Below are positions 54,159-64,000 of a stretch of DNA of 64,000 bases, piece by piece. Position 1 is the first letter of the stretch, and each line of letters begins with the position of its first letter. The notes beneath the pieces were generated by a model. It made no database searches and was not told the DNA's origin. It saw only the letters and a program-made list of their open reading frames with translations. Source of the DNA: Cordilura impudica (Eukaryota; Arthropoda; Insecta; Diptera; Scathophagidae). Made by a program: the position numbers and the translations under genes. The stretch lies in NCBI GenBank assembly GCA_963682025.1, contig OY821518.1:10220090-10284089 (forward strand). Direction: 5' to 3'.

Positions 54159-54921
54159 CTAGCAGATTCCTTCGAAATTCGAGCGCAAATTATAGGAAAT
54201 TTTATTTTTTCATTAAATAAAGACCCTAAAGGTATGCTAATCAATTATAGCTAATTCACAAATCAACACAAAAAGAAACAAACTAATTTTTATTACAAAC
54301 ACATTAAAAATTTAATAAACACACACCCAATTAGCATTTGGAAGATTGTTTTAACAAAAATCACTTTACTGAGTCTTCTTCGACCACTTTTGATGATCAA
54401 AAACTGATTAATCGCATGCGCGATTAAAAAAAGACTCGAAGATGATTGACGCTTACGCTTAAAAACTGATTTATTGAAAAAACACCAACAAAGTGTACAG
54501 AAATAAAATAAATATGACTCGAAAATGAGTCGAAACTGATCAATGAGCGAGTCATAAAAGACTCTTCAAGAAGAGTCGCCGGTAGGGTACCACTTTCTCC
54601 CGACAAAATAGTCTTTTATGATCCGAAAATGGGCACATATATGATTGTTTTAATCGCGCAGAGGAGTCAAAAAGACTCGAATGTGATCATTAATCGCAGA
54701 AAATGCTGGCTGGGCACATAGCATTGTATAATTTTATGTATGTGTTTGTTGTAACTTTAAATGCAGTTTACTCCAAAAAAAATTTAATTTAAAAATCTGT
54801 AAATCTGGTGGACGGCTAAAAAGAAATACCTTTCAAATGAGGCATGTGTGGTCAAAATAGGATTAAAACTGACACAGTAGCATCGGTAACAAGAAAACGC
54901 CTTGCCTATTAATATTAGAGA
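54159..54921 (-). mobile_element. Non-autonomous Helitron carrying a MITE
   Basis: 5' end TCTCTAATATTAATAGGC at 54921 and 3' CTAG at 54159-54162 behind the CTCGAATTTCGAA hairpin; A and T flanks. The Helitron sequence is interrupted at 54326-54714. Confidence 0.78.
54326..54714. mobile_element. 389-bp MITE in the Helitron, CACA target duplication
   Basis: Ends CCCAATTAGCATTT and (reverse) CCCAGCCAGCATTT, with CACA on both sides (54322-54325, 54715-54718). The Helitron copy at 20830-20850 shows the uninterrupted site. The interior is full of GACTC/GAGTC and TGATCA words on both strands. Confidence 0.75.
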
Positions 54922-55081
54922 TTTGAAAAATTTAATTACTTTTATTTTACTAGAGTAGAAAATTCATAAGCACTTCATAGAACACCAATGAAATTCATTA
55001 CTTAACGCAGCTGGCACCATAATAATACCCAAAGTTTGATCCCTATAAGTCTGTTTTGTGACCTTAGAAATCATACGATAA

Positions 55082-55820
55082 TTCTGTGGTTTTCTGGAAT
55101 AACCGCGTATGTCCATTTTTGTCAGTTTTGAGTTAACGATGCCAAATATATTAATTTTTAACGCTCTTTACATGTGTTAAATTTAAAAAAAAAATATTGA
55201 CCATTTCTTAGTTTTTTCTTTAAATAACGACGTAACTTAAATGTTCATTAAATTAACTTGCAGCACTATCGACGTATGTCAACCTACGTTTGATCGCTGA
55301 TCTCAGAAAACGACACATAGCGACATACGTTGTTATTAATGAAAAAAAAAAAAAAAAAAATGCAAAATAATTTTGGATTAGTTTTCAGTTTATATTTTTT
55401 GTCACTATTATTCTTGATACGTTGTTATATTATCATCCTTAGTCCCGTTAACTTTTTGTTGGCGAACAAAAAAATCCATTTTTCAAGCAACAACAACTTA
55501 TGTCTACATGGGTGGTTGCATTGGTACTTTTCTTTTTCAAAAAAAAGCGACGTTTCTCTACATAAGTTGTTTTATCTGCACACACTTTAAGTCTAATTTA
55601 CATATTGTTTTTTCGTCCTTCTCTAGGATCTATTCCTCTGAAGATTTTTGACTCAAAATTTTATATAAAGTATTTATTGCCCATATCTACAGGACTGTTA
55701 AATAAAAAGGTATAAAAACTTTATATCGAGCCCATAATTTCAAATATAAAGTTTTTTGGCTCCCCTCAACATTTGATTTTATGACATACGCGGTTATTCT
55801 AGAAAACTACAGAATTTAAT
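55082..55820. mobile_element. 740-bp MITE with 37-bp inverted ends
   Basis: AATTCTGTGGTTTTCTGGAA... at the left and, reversed, AATTCTGTAGTTTTCTAGAA at the right; both continue TAACCGCGTATGTC. The 86-codon frame inside is not conserved with anything and is not called. Confidence 0.72.
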
Positions 55821-55879
55821 AATCTAACCCATAAAACAAAGTTTTACTTAAAACTCTTTCTGTCCTTATGCACATGAGT

Positions 55880-56400
55880 TTTGAATATCTCCGTGACTGT
55901 GTGTGACTATCTTAAAATTAATCTTTGGCAACAACAAGTCAATGGACAAAGTTTCAGATCCATCGGATGAAGGGAAGTGGGGTTTTAATCTCTCCGTAAC
56001 TGTGCGTCACTATGTCAAAGTTAATCTTTTTTCACAGCAAGTCTATCGACCAAGTTTTAGATAGATCGGATAAGGGAAAATGGGTTTTAAATCACTCCGT
56101 GACTGTGCATGACTATGAGTAACTGCGCGTGAATATGTCGAAGTTGATCTTTCTTTACAGTAAGTATATTGACCAAGTTTCAGATCGATCGGATGAGGGG
56201 AAATGACGTTTAGATCACTCCGTGACTGTGCGTTAATTTTTTTTTCACAGCAAGTGTATGCACCAAGTTTGAGATCGATCGGATGAGGCGAAATGACATT
56301 TAGATCACTCCGTGACTGTGCGTGACTACCCCAAAATTAATCTGTAGTCTCGACAAGACTATGGGCCAAGTTTCAGATCAATTGGATAAGGGGGAATGGG
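55880..56400 (+). repeat. Minisatellite, about 90-125-bp unit, five copies
   Basis: CTCCGTGACTGTGCGTGACT recurs at about 55890, 55992, 56096, 56218 and 56308, each followed by AAGTTAATCTTT, CACAGCAAGT and CCAAGTTTCAGATCGATCGG. Unequal unit lengths come from small insertions. Confidence 0.8.
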
Positions 56401-56638
56401 GTCCACCCATGGCAGACAGACAGAGAGTATGAGTTAAAAGAAAGAGTTTAAATAAAAATTCGAATGATTCTCGGCTACAAATTATTAATATTAAAACAAG
56501 GAAACTTTAAAATAATTTTATTTATTACAAAAAATAACAAAAATAATAAAAACAGGTAAGAAACTAAAGAATGAAACTAAAATTTTTAATTTTTAAAAAT
56601 TAATTAAAAATTAAAATTAAAATTAAAATTTTAAATTT

Positions 56639-56793
56639 TAAATTAGCCTAATGTATGAAACACATAGACGACAGCGGCTACACGACTACAGCCTGTCAAA
56701 AATAAAATACACACGTTTATATGAAAACGATTATTTTGACACCAACACATCTACACGACCACTTTTGCTGCTGTAGTGAACTTAGGCTAATTT
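56639..56793. mobile_element. Small MITE, AAATTAGCCTAA termini
   Basis: 155 bp between AAATTAGCCTAATGTATGAA and TTAGGCTAATTT. Internal block ACATAGACGACAGCGGCTAC is found inverted at 59035-59062. Confidence 0.62.
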
Positions 56794-57026
56794 CTATTTT
56801 TGTTGGCTACAAAAGAAAAATAGTGTTGACAATATAACAAAATATGTAAAAGATATTAGTGCTATGAAATATTTTATTTTTTTGAAAACATTAATCGCAA
56901 AATTAAATGCTATAATAATACCATTAATAATCAAAAGGGGTTAAGTAAATTTTTTTTCTTTATTTTTACGTTATAGTAATGATTTACAAATAAGTAATTG
57001 TATATTTAGGTCAATTTTATATAGAA

Positions 57027-58207
57027 CTAGCTGGACCCGGCAAACGTTGTTTTGCCCTCAATGAATTTTTATTTTAGTTAGAATCTGTATATACCTATAT
57101 AAAATGTGTTACGAAGATCTCCAGATAATAAAATGAGAGCTTCATCAAAAAATCTTTCATTGCCTTTCAAATCTTTTATCAAATCAAATCACAATGTTTG
57201 TGAGCCATGGTACATTCATCCCAAATAAAAATACTGCATTTTTGCAGAACTTTTGCCATACCGGAATGTTTTTTGATATTACAGACGGCATTCTCATTTT
57301 TTTGTACGTTTAACGGTGATTTGAGTGCTGAATGAGCTGTGCGGCCACCATGCAATAATGTAGCGGCTTTTTCCTTCTTTTTCGTTAGAATATTTATATA
57401 TAAAAACGTTTGTGAGTTTATTTATTAAAATTTATATAAATTTGACAACTCATTATTTTTCGAACGACAGCGCCATCTACCGGGTCCAATAAAAAAATGT
57501 TTCTAACATACATATATGTACATTCTTAGTTTCATTAAAATCACACCATAAATAAGAATATTCGAAATAACTTTACCCAGCGCCACCTATCGGGTCCATT
57601 TATACATACAAAAATTTCTTATGACGAAACATACGTTCATTCTGAATTGCAGTCAAATCGCGCTGAAAGTAAAAATTTTTGTTTTTAACTTGACCCCAAC
57701 GCATGCTAGAAATCCTACCTCGACAGCTCTTATGGTTCCGGAGATCATTCGTTACAATCAAATGCATCAACGTTTTTATATATACGCCACGCCCCTTTGC
57801 CCACTAACAACTTTATATAGCTAAGGTCTTATTATTTCGCAAAAATATCCTTTTGTGAAAATTTCATGACGATCCTTCCAGTAGTTTAGAAGATATTAAG
57901 ATTTTTTATTTTTCTAAAAAGGGGCGTGGTCCCGCCCACTTTTCTTCTTGTATGTATTTCTATTCATGCTAATACCATATGTACCAAATATGATTGCTGT
58001 AGGTAAAAAAATTCCCGTGATATGACTTTTTCAAATTTTGGGTTATATGGGCGTGGCACCGCCCCTTTGTCCAATCAAAAATTTATATAGCATATTATTC
58101 CTTCCAGAGTCACAGTAACACGCTCTGAAAATTTCAGGAAGATCGGTTCTTTGGTTTGGCCTCCTATAAAGCACAAACAAACACACATTCATTTTTATAT
58201 ATATAGA
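57027..58207 (-). mobile_element. Internally deleted derivative of the Helitron at 47423
   Basis: 3' end identical in type (CTAG, GGCAAA/TTTGCC hairpin), 5' end TCTATATATATAAAAATG at 58207; A and T flanks. Bases 57110-57400 match 48515-48850 (helicase, frame lost), but the helicase C-terminal region present at 47640-48510 is absent. 1,181 bp. Confidence 0.83.
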
Positions 58208-58846
58208 TAGATTGAAAGCAGAATAATTATGATTTAAGGTAAAATGGGGCGAAAAAGGGGGACTTGGTAATAAAAAAATGTATGGCTACCTTACCTGTAG
58301 ATAAAAAGTGTATAAAACTTTAGATAAATACATATTACAAAAAAATTATTTTGTATAGCAAACATTGTTAGTGGTATATGTAAAAAAAGGGGGCGGTGAA
58401 ATGGGCGTGGTTCATAGTTATATGGCGACGTTAACAGTATTAAGAGCAATATACTACCAAATAAAAAAATCCGTTGGAAGGAACAAATTTGTACAGAGAA
58501 AAAAAAGTTTAAAACTTTCAAACAAAATTTGGCGTGAAAAGGGGCGTGAAAGGGGGCGTGAAAGGGGGCGTGGCGTAAGAAATGTTTATTTCTACCTCGC
58601 CTGGAGTATAATGTGTATACAATTTGAAGTAAATCTGTTAAAAACTATATGGGAGCAATTACATAATTTTAAAAAAGTGGGCGTAAAAGTGGGCGTGGTC
58701 AAAAAAAAAGTACCCTATTAATCATGCCAGAGTCCCAGTTAAATGCTGTGAAAATTTCAGGAAGATCGGTCCAGAGGTTTGGTCTCCTATAAGGTACACA
58801 CAAACAAACAAATAAACAAACACACATTCAATTTTATATATATAGA
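58208..58846 (-). mobile_element. Second 5' region of the same Helitron family
   Basis: TCTATATATATAAAATTGAA at 58846 with the following GGTCTCCTATAAGG/GAAAATTTCAGGAAGATCGG block repeats the 5' end at 58207. It has GGGGGCGTGAAA in tandem (58540-58572). It is either a separate truncated copy or a 5' duplication. Confidence 0.62.
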
Positions 58847-58969
58847 TTATGCATGTTTTTCTATTTTAATAAAGTAAAAAAAAAAAATATATAATTGGCA
58901 CTACTGAAATAAAATGCTTTTGTATAAAAACAGCTGCTTATATTGTTGTTATATGTTGCTGTCGTTTTC

Positions 58970-59085
58970 AAAAAAATTAAATAGTTGACTACACGACTAC
59001 AATTGCAGCCAGCAGCATTTGTAGTCGTGTGTTCGTGTAGCCGCTGTCGTCTATGTGTTTCATGCATAAGGAAGTATTGCCACAT
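58970..59085. mobile_element. Partial MITE, inverted relative to 56639-56793
   Basis: GTAGCCGCTGTCGTCTATGTGTTTCAT is the reverse complement of the 56.65-kb block. A smaller inverted pair (ACTACACGACTACAATTGCAGC / GCATTTGTAGTCGTGTGTTC) is nearby. Confidence 0.58.
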
Positions 59086-59389
59086 ATTTTTTTTATTCTT
59101 ATGACTGTTTCACTATGTCATATAAACTGACAACAAACAATTGCCCCAATTGACATCTCGTAATTTTATATTAATTACGTTTGCATTACATCTTATAAAA
59201 AATCCGGCTGTCAAACACAAACAAATAGCCAACATGCTGGCAATTTCATTTTAGATGTCAAATGTTGACAGGGGTTGTCAACATTTTCATACAACTGACA
59301 ATAATTGACAACAATTGCCATTGAAAATGACATAATGAAAACCAGGCATTATCAGATATAAAGAAAATCGCCAATATGAAAGAAAAAAT
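59086..59389. other. Non-coding stretch with TGACAA/TTGTCA words
   Basis: TTGACA or its complement occurs repeatedly (59128-59325), giving possible small hairpins; no element ends defined. Confidence 0.4.
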
Positions 59390-60150
59390 ATAATTACTAT
59401 TTTTTTTTAAAAGAGTCTTTCCTTAAAAAAATTACATTTTCAAGAAAAGTAATTTTTTAAGTACCTTTTTACATTTATTATTTACAAAAATGGCCTTTTT
59501 ACAAAAAAAAAAAAAAAAAAAAAAAAAAAGAATACGTTTTTTTTTTTTTTTTTTTAAAGTACACTTCTTTAAAAAAAGTACCCTTCTTTAAAAGCACTCT
59601 TTTTAAAAAGTACCATTATTTAAAAAAATATCCATTTTTTAAAAAAGTATCTTTTTTAAGAAGTATCCTTTTTTTGAAAAATATTTTTTTAAGTGCCTTT
59701 TTCCACAAAAGTAAATAAAAAAAATTAATTTTTTTGAAAAAGTACCTTAAAAATATTTGTAAAAAATACCATATTTAAAAAAAAAGTACACTTCTTTAAA
59801 AAAGTACTGTTTTTTAAAAAGTACCATTATTTTAAAAATACCCATTTTTAAAAAGTGTATCTTTAAAAGGGTATCGTTACTACCTAACCTTTAAAAAAAA
59901 AATTAAAGTACCGTTTTTTTTTTTTTTTTTTTTGAACCAATGGCCATTTAAAAAAAAATCCCTTTAACTTTCTTTTACTCTTTTTTCTAAATAAACTAAT
60001 TTTTTTTAAAAATTACCTATTCTGAAAAAAGTACTTATTTCGCAAAGTTACTTCTCTTCAAAATATAAATTTTCTCAAAAAATTTCGTTTCTTAAAAGCA
60101 CCTTTTCTTTAAAAATACAGTTTTTTAAAAACTATCTTTTTTTTTGAATA
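59390..60150. repeat. Degenerate AAAAAGTACC(T/A)TTTTT repeat
   Basis: About 760 bp of loosely repeated TTTAAAAAAGTACCxTTTTT units of about 20-25 bp, with poly(A)/poly(T) runs of 29 and 20 nt near 59501-59552. Confidence 0.7.
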
Positions 60151-62490
60151 AATCGGCAATAGTTTAAATTCTGAAGTGGTTGGTTGTAATATTGAGTTTA
60201 AGACGCATAAATCGGCACTGTCCAATTTATCACTCTTACTTGTTATTTTTTAAGTAGTCTGTTTTGACTTCCATTTTTATTACTACATATTTGATATATT
60301 TTTTTTTTTTTTTTATTAAAAAAAAACAATTCCAACCTATTTAACAGAAAAATAATTTTTTTTAATGGCCACACTGTAAAATAAATATGTTTAATAAAAT
60401 ATATATTTTTTTTTTTTGCATATTTCAATAACTCCAAAAACAAAAACAGAGTATAAAAACATAAACTCCGAATGATTTTCATAACAACCTAAACAAAAAA
60501 TTAAGAAATTTGGTTGCCTTGTTTTAGAAAAAAAATTATTAAAAAGTGTAACTCAAGAACTCTTACGAGTACAGTTTTTATACAATTTGATTTTTTTTTT
60601 AACGTTTTTTTATATCAAAAAAATTTAAACATACTTTTTTTTTTTAACATTTTTTAGAATTTTTCCTAACAAATCTATCACATTTTCTTTAACAAGCTTT
60701 GACAACTCTGTACAATAACAAAATGTCTACTAATCTTTTAAAGTTTTTACTGCAAAGTTTATTCTATAAACATTGAAAAATATTTATCAACTTTGTATGT
60801 TACTCCATTTTATGATAAAGAATTCAATTGATTCAAATATTCTGCACCCTTTTACATTTTTTTCGATTTGTCATCATTGACAAATGGATGACTTACTTAA
60901 ATGTTAGTAATCTAACTGAAGTTAAAATATAAGTATGCATAAGCGTAATATATAAAAATATGGGTGTTAAATACAAAAATATGAAACTTACAAAAAATGC
61001 GAAATTGCAAAAATGAATTTCAACAAACTAGAAAAAAATATTGAAATGTTAAATCTACCACAAAATCATAAACTTTTTCTACGTCAGAACATAGTTACAA
61101 GTGTTTGTTTACTAGAAAATTATTTCGTGTACATTCTGTAGAAAAAATTCAAATTAAGGCTGTAGTTGGTTTGGTGGTGGGGTTCTATCACCGGAAATAC
61201 AGATCACGCAGATCAAGTTTGATAAAAAAAAAATTTTACAATTTTAAAAAGGTATAATAAAGAATTAAATTTTTAAGAATTAAAATTAAATTAACCAATG
61301 TTATTTAAACGAATATAAATTTTAAAATAAAAACAGTTTTGTTTGCGTCCATTCTGTCAACCTGTTTAAAAACCAGTCTTCTCTCGGTCGTCTTTGTAAC
61401 CTTTTCAACTGCTGAGTCATCAACACTTGTACATAATTCCTCATACATTTGTCTAACTTTCAAACATCTTTTTAATGACAAAATAGAAGATTAAACTACA
61501 TACACTTATGAGGATAACACTTACAATTTAGTACAACTACAACTTACAAACAGATTCGCTTCACTTTCAAAATAAACCTACTTAACCACTAGCCTTTCAA
61601 CTCGATACACCTGATATTTTTATCTGCTGCTCATATTTCAATTTTTTTATTTTTTAAGTAGCGAGCGGCTAGACTAGCCTCTTTATAAACGCCTTTTTTT
61701 CAACTTATAGAATATAAAAAATTAAATGTTAAAAAAAATAAATTGTCAAGAATTGTAAGTTTTTCTACAACAAACATACAAAATAACAACAGAAATCAAC
61801 ACAAATCATCATAATTAAAATTCTTGTATTTCTTTCGAAGCAACTTTCGCATCATGATACTTATTTTTTTACTATTTGTATTTGTAGCATTGTTTATGTG
61901 GTGCAAACAGTTAGTACGTATATGTCGTAAGAGTGATGGGTCGGTCGGTCAGTCGGTCGGGTGGGCTGTCAGTTGAAATACTAGATTATTATTAAAACGT
62001 TTTGTTACACTTAATAAGCAATTAAAAGAAGACATTATTAACACATGATTAAAAACAAAAACAATTTACAAAAAAAAAAATAAATAAAAACATGAAAGAA
62101 AATTATACACCTAGAAAATATACTTATTAATTGGAAATCGGTTATTACTAGAAAAATCTATTAAGGTAATAACAATTTTTACAGTTACTTAATATTTGAA
62201 AATACAACAGATTTCGTTCAACAACAACCATACAGAGATAAGCCTTCTAAAATTAAGGTATCTATAATAATAAAATTAGTTCCGTTTACCGATCAAGGTC
62301 TCTACATACATTATTAAACTAATTTAATTGAGACAACTTAATTAAATGAAGTATAGCATGCGTCAGCCCTAAATATTGGTGATTGCAAATACTAGTTCTA
62401 TTAGAACAACATTTTTTACATCGAAAATGTGTTAACAGATATTGTAATAAAATATTTGTAAGAAAACCAAACTTTTATCCAGTATTAGCA
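60151..62490. other. Non-coding stretch, no gene recognised
   Basis: AT-rich. A GGTCGGTCGGTC microsatellite is at 61939-61962. A short minus-strand open segment at 61310-61495 is discussed under rejected items. Confidence 0.45.
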
Positions 62491-62499
62491 AGAACCATA

Positions 62500-64000
62500 T
62501 ATAATTTTTAATTTTTAATCTTTAATTTTTAATTTTTAATTTTTAATTTTTAATTCTTAATTTTTAATTCTTAATTTTTAATTTTTAATTTTTAATTTTT
62601 AATTTTTTATTTTTAATTTTTAATTTTTAATTTTTAATTTTTAATTTTTAATTTTTAATTTTTAATTTTTAATTTTTAATTTTTAATTTTTAATTTTTAA
62701 TTTTTAATTTTTAATTTTTAATTTTTAATTTTTAATTTTTAATTTTTAATTTTTAATTTTTAATTTTTAATTTTTAATGTTTAATTTTTAATTTTTAATT
62801 TTTAATTTTTAATTTTTAATTTTTAATTTTTAATTTTTAGTTTGTAATTTTTAATTTTTAGTTTTTAGTTTTTAATTTTTAATTTTTAATTTTTAATTTT
62901 TAATTTTTAATTTTTAAAATTTAATTTTTAATTTTTAATTTTTAGTTTTTAATTTTTAATTTTTAAAATTTAATTTTTAATATTTAATTTTTAATATTTA
63001 ATTTTTAATTTTTAATTTTTAATTTTTAATTTTTAATTTTTAATTTTTAATTTTTAATTTTTAATTTTTAATTTTTAATTTTAAATTTTTAATTTTTAAT
63101 TTTTAATTTTTAATTTTTAATTTTTAATTTTTAATTTTTAATTTTTAATTTTTAATTTTTAATTTTTAATTTTTAATTTTTAATTTTTAATTTTTAATTT
63201 TTAATTTTTAATTTTTAATTTTTAATTTTTAATTTTTAATTTTTAATTTTTAATTTTTAATTTTTAATTTTTAATTTTTAATTTTTAATTTTTAATTTTT
63301 AATTTTTAATTTTTAATTTTTAATTTTTAATTTTTAATTTTTAATTTTTAATTTTTAATTTTTAATTTTTAATTTTTAATTTTTAATTTTTAATTTTTAA
63401 TTTTTAATTTTTAATTTTTAATTTTTAATTTTTAATTTTTAATTTTTAATTTTTAATTTTTAATCTTTAATTTTTAATTTTTAATTTTTAATTTTTAATT
63501 CTTAATTTTTAATTCTTAATTTTTAATTTTTAATTTTTAATTTTTAATTTTTTATTTTTAATTTTTAATTTTTAATTTTTAATTTTTAATTTTTAATTTT
63601 TAATTTTTAATTTTTAATTTTTAATTTTTAATTTTTAATTTTTAATTTTTAATTTTTAATTTTTAATTTTTAATTTTTAATTTTTAATTTTTAATTTTTA
63701 ATTTTTAATTTTTAATTTTTAATTTTTAATTTTTAATGTTTAATTTTTAATTTTTAATTTTTAATTTTTAATTTTTAATTTTTAATTTTTAATTTTTAGT
63801 TTGTAATTTTTAATTTTTAGTTTTTAGTTTTTAATTTTTAATTTTTAATTTTTAATTTTTAATTTTTAATTTTTAAAATTTAATTTTTAATTTTTAATTT
63901 TTAGTTTTTAATTTTTAATTTTTAAAATTTAATTTTTAATATTTAATTTTTAATATTTAATTTTTAATTTTTAATTTTTAATTTTTAATTTTTAATTTTT
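62500..64000 (+). repeat. Heptamer (TTTTTAA)n satellite with a 945-959-bp higher-order repeat, runs off the window
   Basis: Variant units recur in the same order: TAATCTTTAA (C at 62520 and 63465), two TAATTCTTAA (62556/62570 and 63501/63515) and ATTTTTTATT (945 bp apart), then TAATGTTTAA, TTTGTAATTT (62841 and 63800) and TTTTAAAATTTAA (959 bp apart). The second block differs by exactly two heptamers. The array continues past the right edge. Confidence 0.96.

Larger units (their letters stand above)
54930..56640 (+). repeat. Dispersed repeat X, copy 2 (interrupted)
   Basis: Matches 28700-28930 at its left (54940-55080) and right (56455-56590) parts. Between them are a MITE (55082-55820) and a minisatellite (55880-56440). 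The right end has only about 50 bp of TTTTTAATTTTTAAAAATT where copy 1 has a 3.5-kb heptamer satellite. Confidence 0.62.

Noticed and set aside
61310..61495. Minus-strand open segment reading about KVRQMYEELCTSVDDSAVEK and on
   Set aside because: Protein-like composition, but only about 60 codons, no convincing splice sites, no resemblance to the missing Ziz N-terminus and no family I recognise.
22412..64000. Start exon of Ziz
   Set aside because: No minus-strand ATG exon with a compatible donor and DOCK-D N-terminal features was found; it may be very short or outside the window.

Overview
The window is AT-rich genomic DNA of a higher fly (Diptera, probably a calyptrate such as a blow fly or house-fly relative). 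Three things point there: a multi-exon gene with GT-AG introns encoding a Zizimin-type DOCK protein whose host-gene signature is fly-like; a tRNA-Trp with internal Pol III promoter boxes, no encoded CCA and a T-run terminator; and a dense load of insect-type transposons (Transib, Tigger/pogo, Tc1, mariner, Helitron, RTE- and CR1/Jockey-type LINEs, (GTCY)n mini-me/DINE-like repeats). No species is claimed.

Layout. 1-3.3 kb: a decayed RTE-like LINE with a nested MITE. 4.4-8.0 kb: a dead Tigger element that has been filled with a heptamer (TTTTTAA)n array. 8.1-9.7 kb: Tc1 remnant and a MITE. 10.53 kb: tRNA-Trp(CCA). 10.6-13.3 kb: a CR1/Jockey-type LINE sitting in an A/T tandem array. 13.6-22.4 kb: seven minus-strand exons (920 codons, all phases compatible) of the fly Zizimin orthologue (DOCK-C/D N-terminal region, PH domain, start of the DHR1/C2 domain). 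Both ends of the gene lie outside the recognisable part of the window, so the tRNA and much of the repeat landscape probably lie in or next to its introns. The 5.3-kb intron holds a mariner, a DD41D mariner split by a 2.4-kb insertion, and a Helitron ending 29 bp from a splice donor.

23-64 kb has no host gene I can recognise. It is a nest of mobile elements: foldback elements (23.1 and 34.7 kb), a second LINE (24.6-27.3 kb), Helitron and mini-me copies, a 3.5-kb heptamer satellite (29.4-32.9 kb), a second Tigger (36.4-38.8 kb), several Tc1 elements and MITEs, a structurally complete Transib transposon with a 657-codon RAG1-like transposase (43.7-47.3 kb), a Helitron helicase remnant (47.4-49.1 kb) and its deletion derivative (57.0-58.2 kb), and a third heptamer array running off the right edge (62.5-64.0 kb).

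The most interesting items are the Transib (CACAGTG/CACATTG ends, 5-bp CGACG target duplication, DDE and zinc-binding residues all in place), the foldback element with an exact 9-bp target duplication and one-sided tandem amplification, and the three same-orientation heptamer arrays, which carry higher-order repeats and for which a nearly unexpanded paralogous locus can be seen in the same window.
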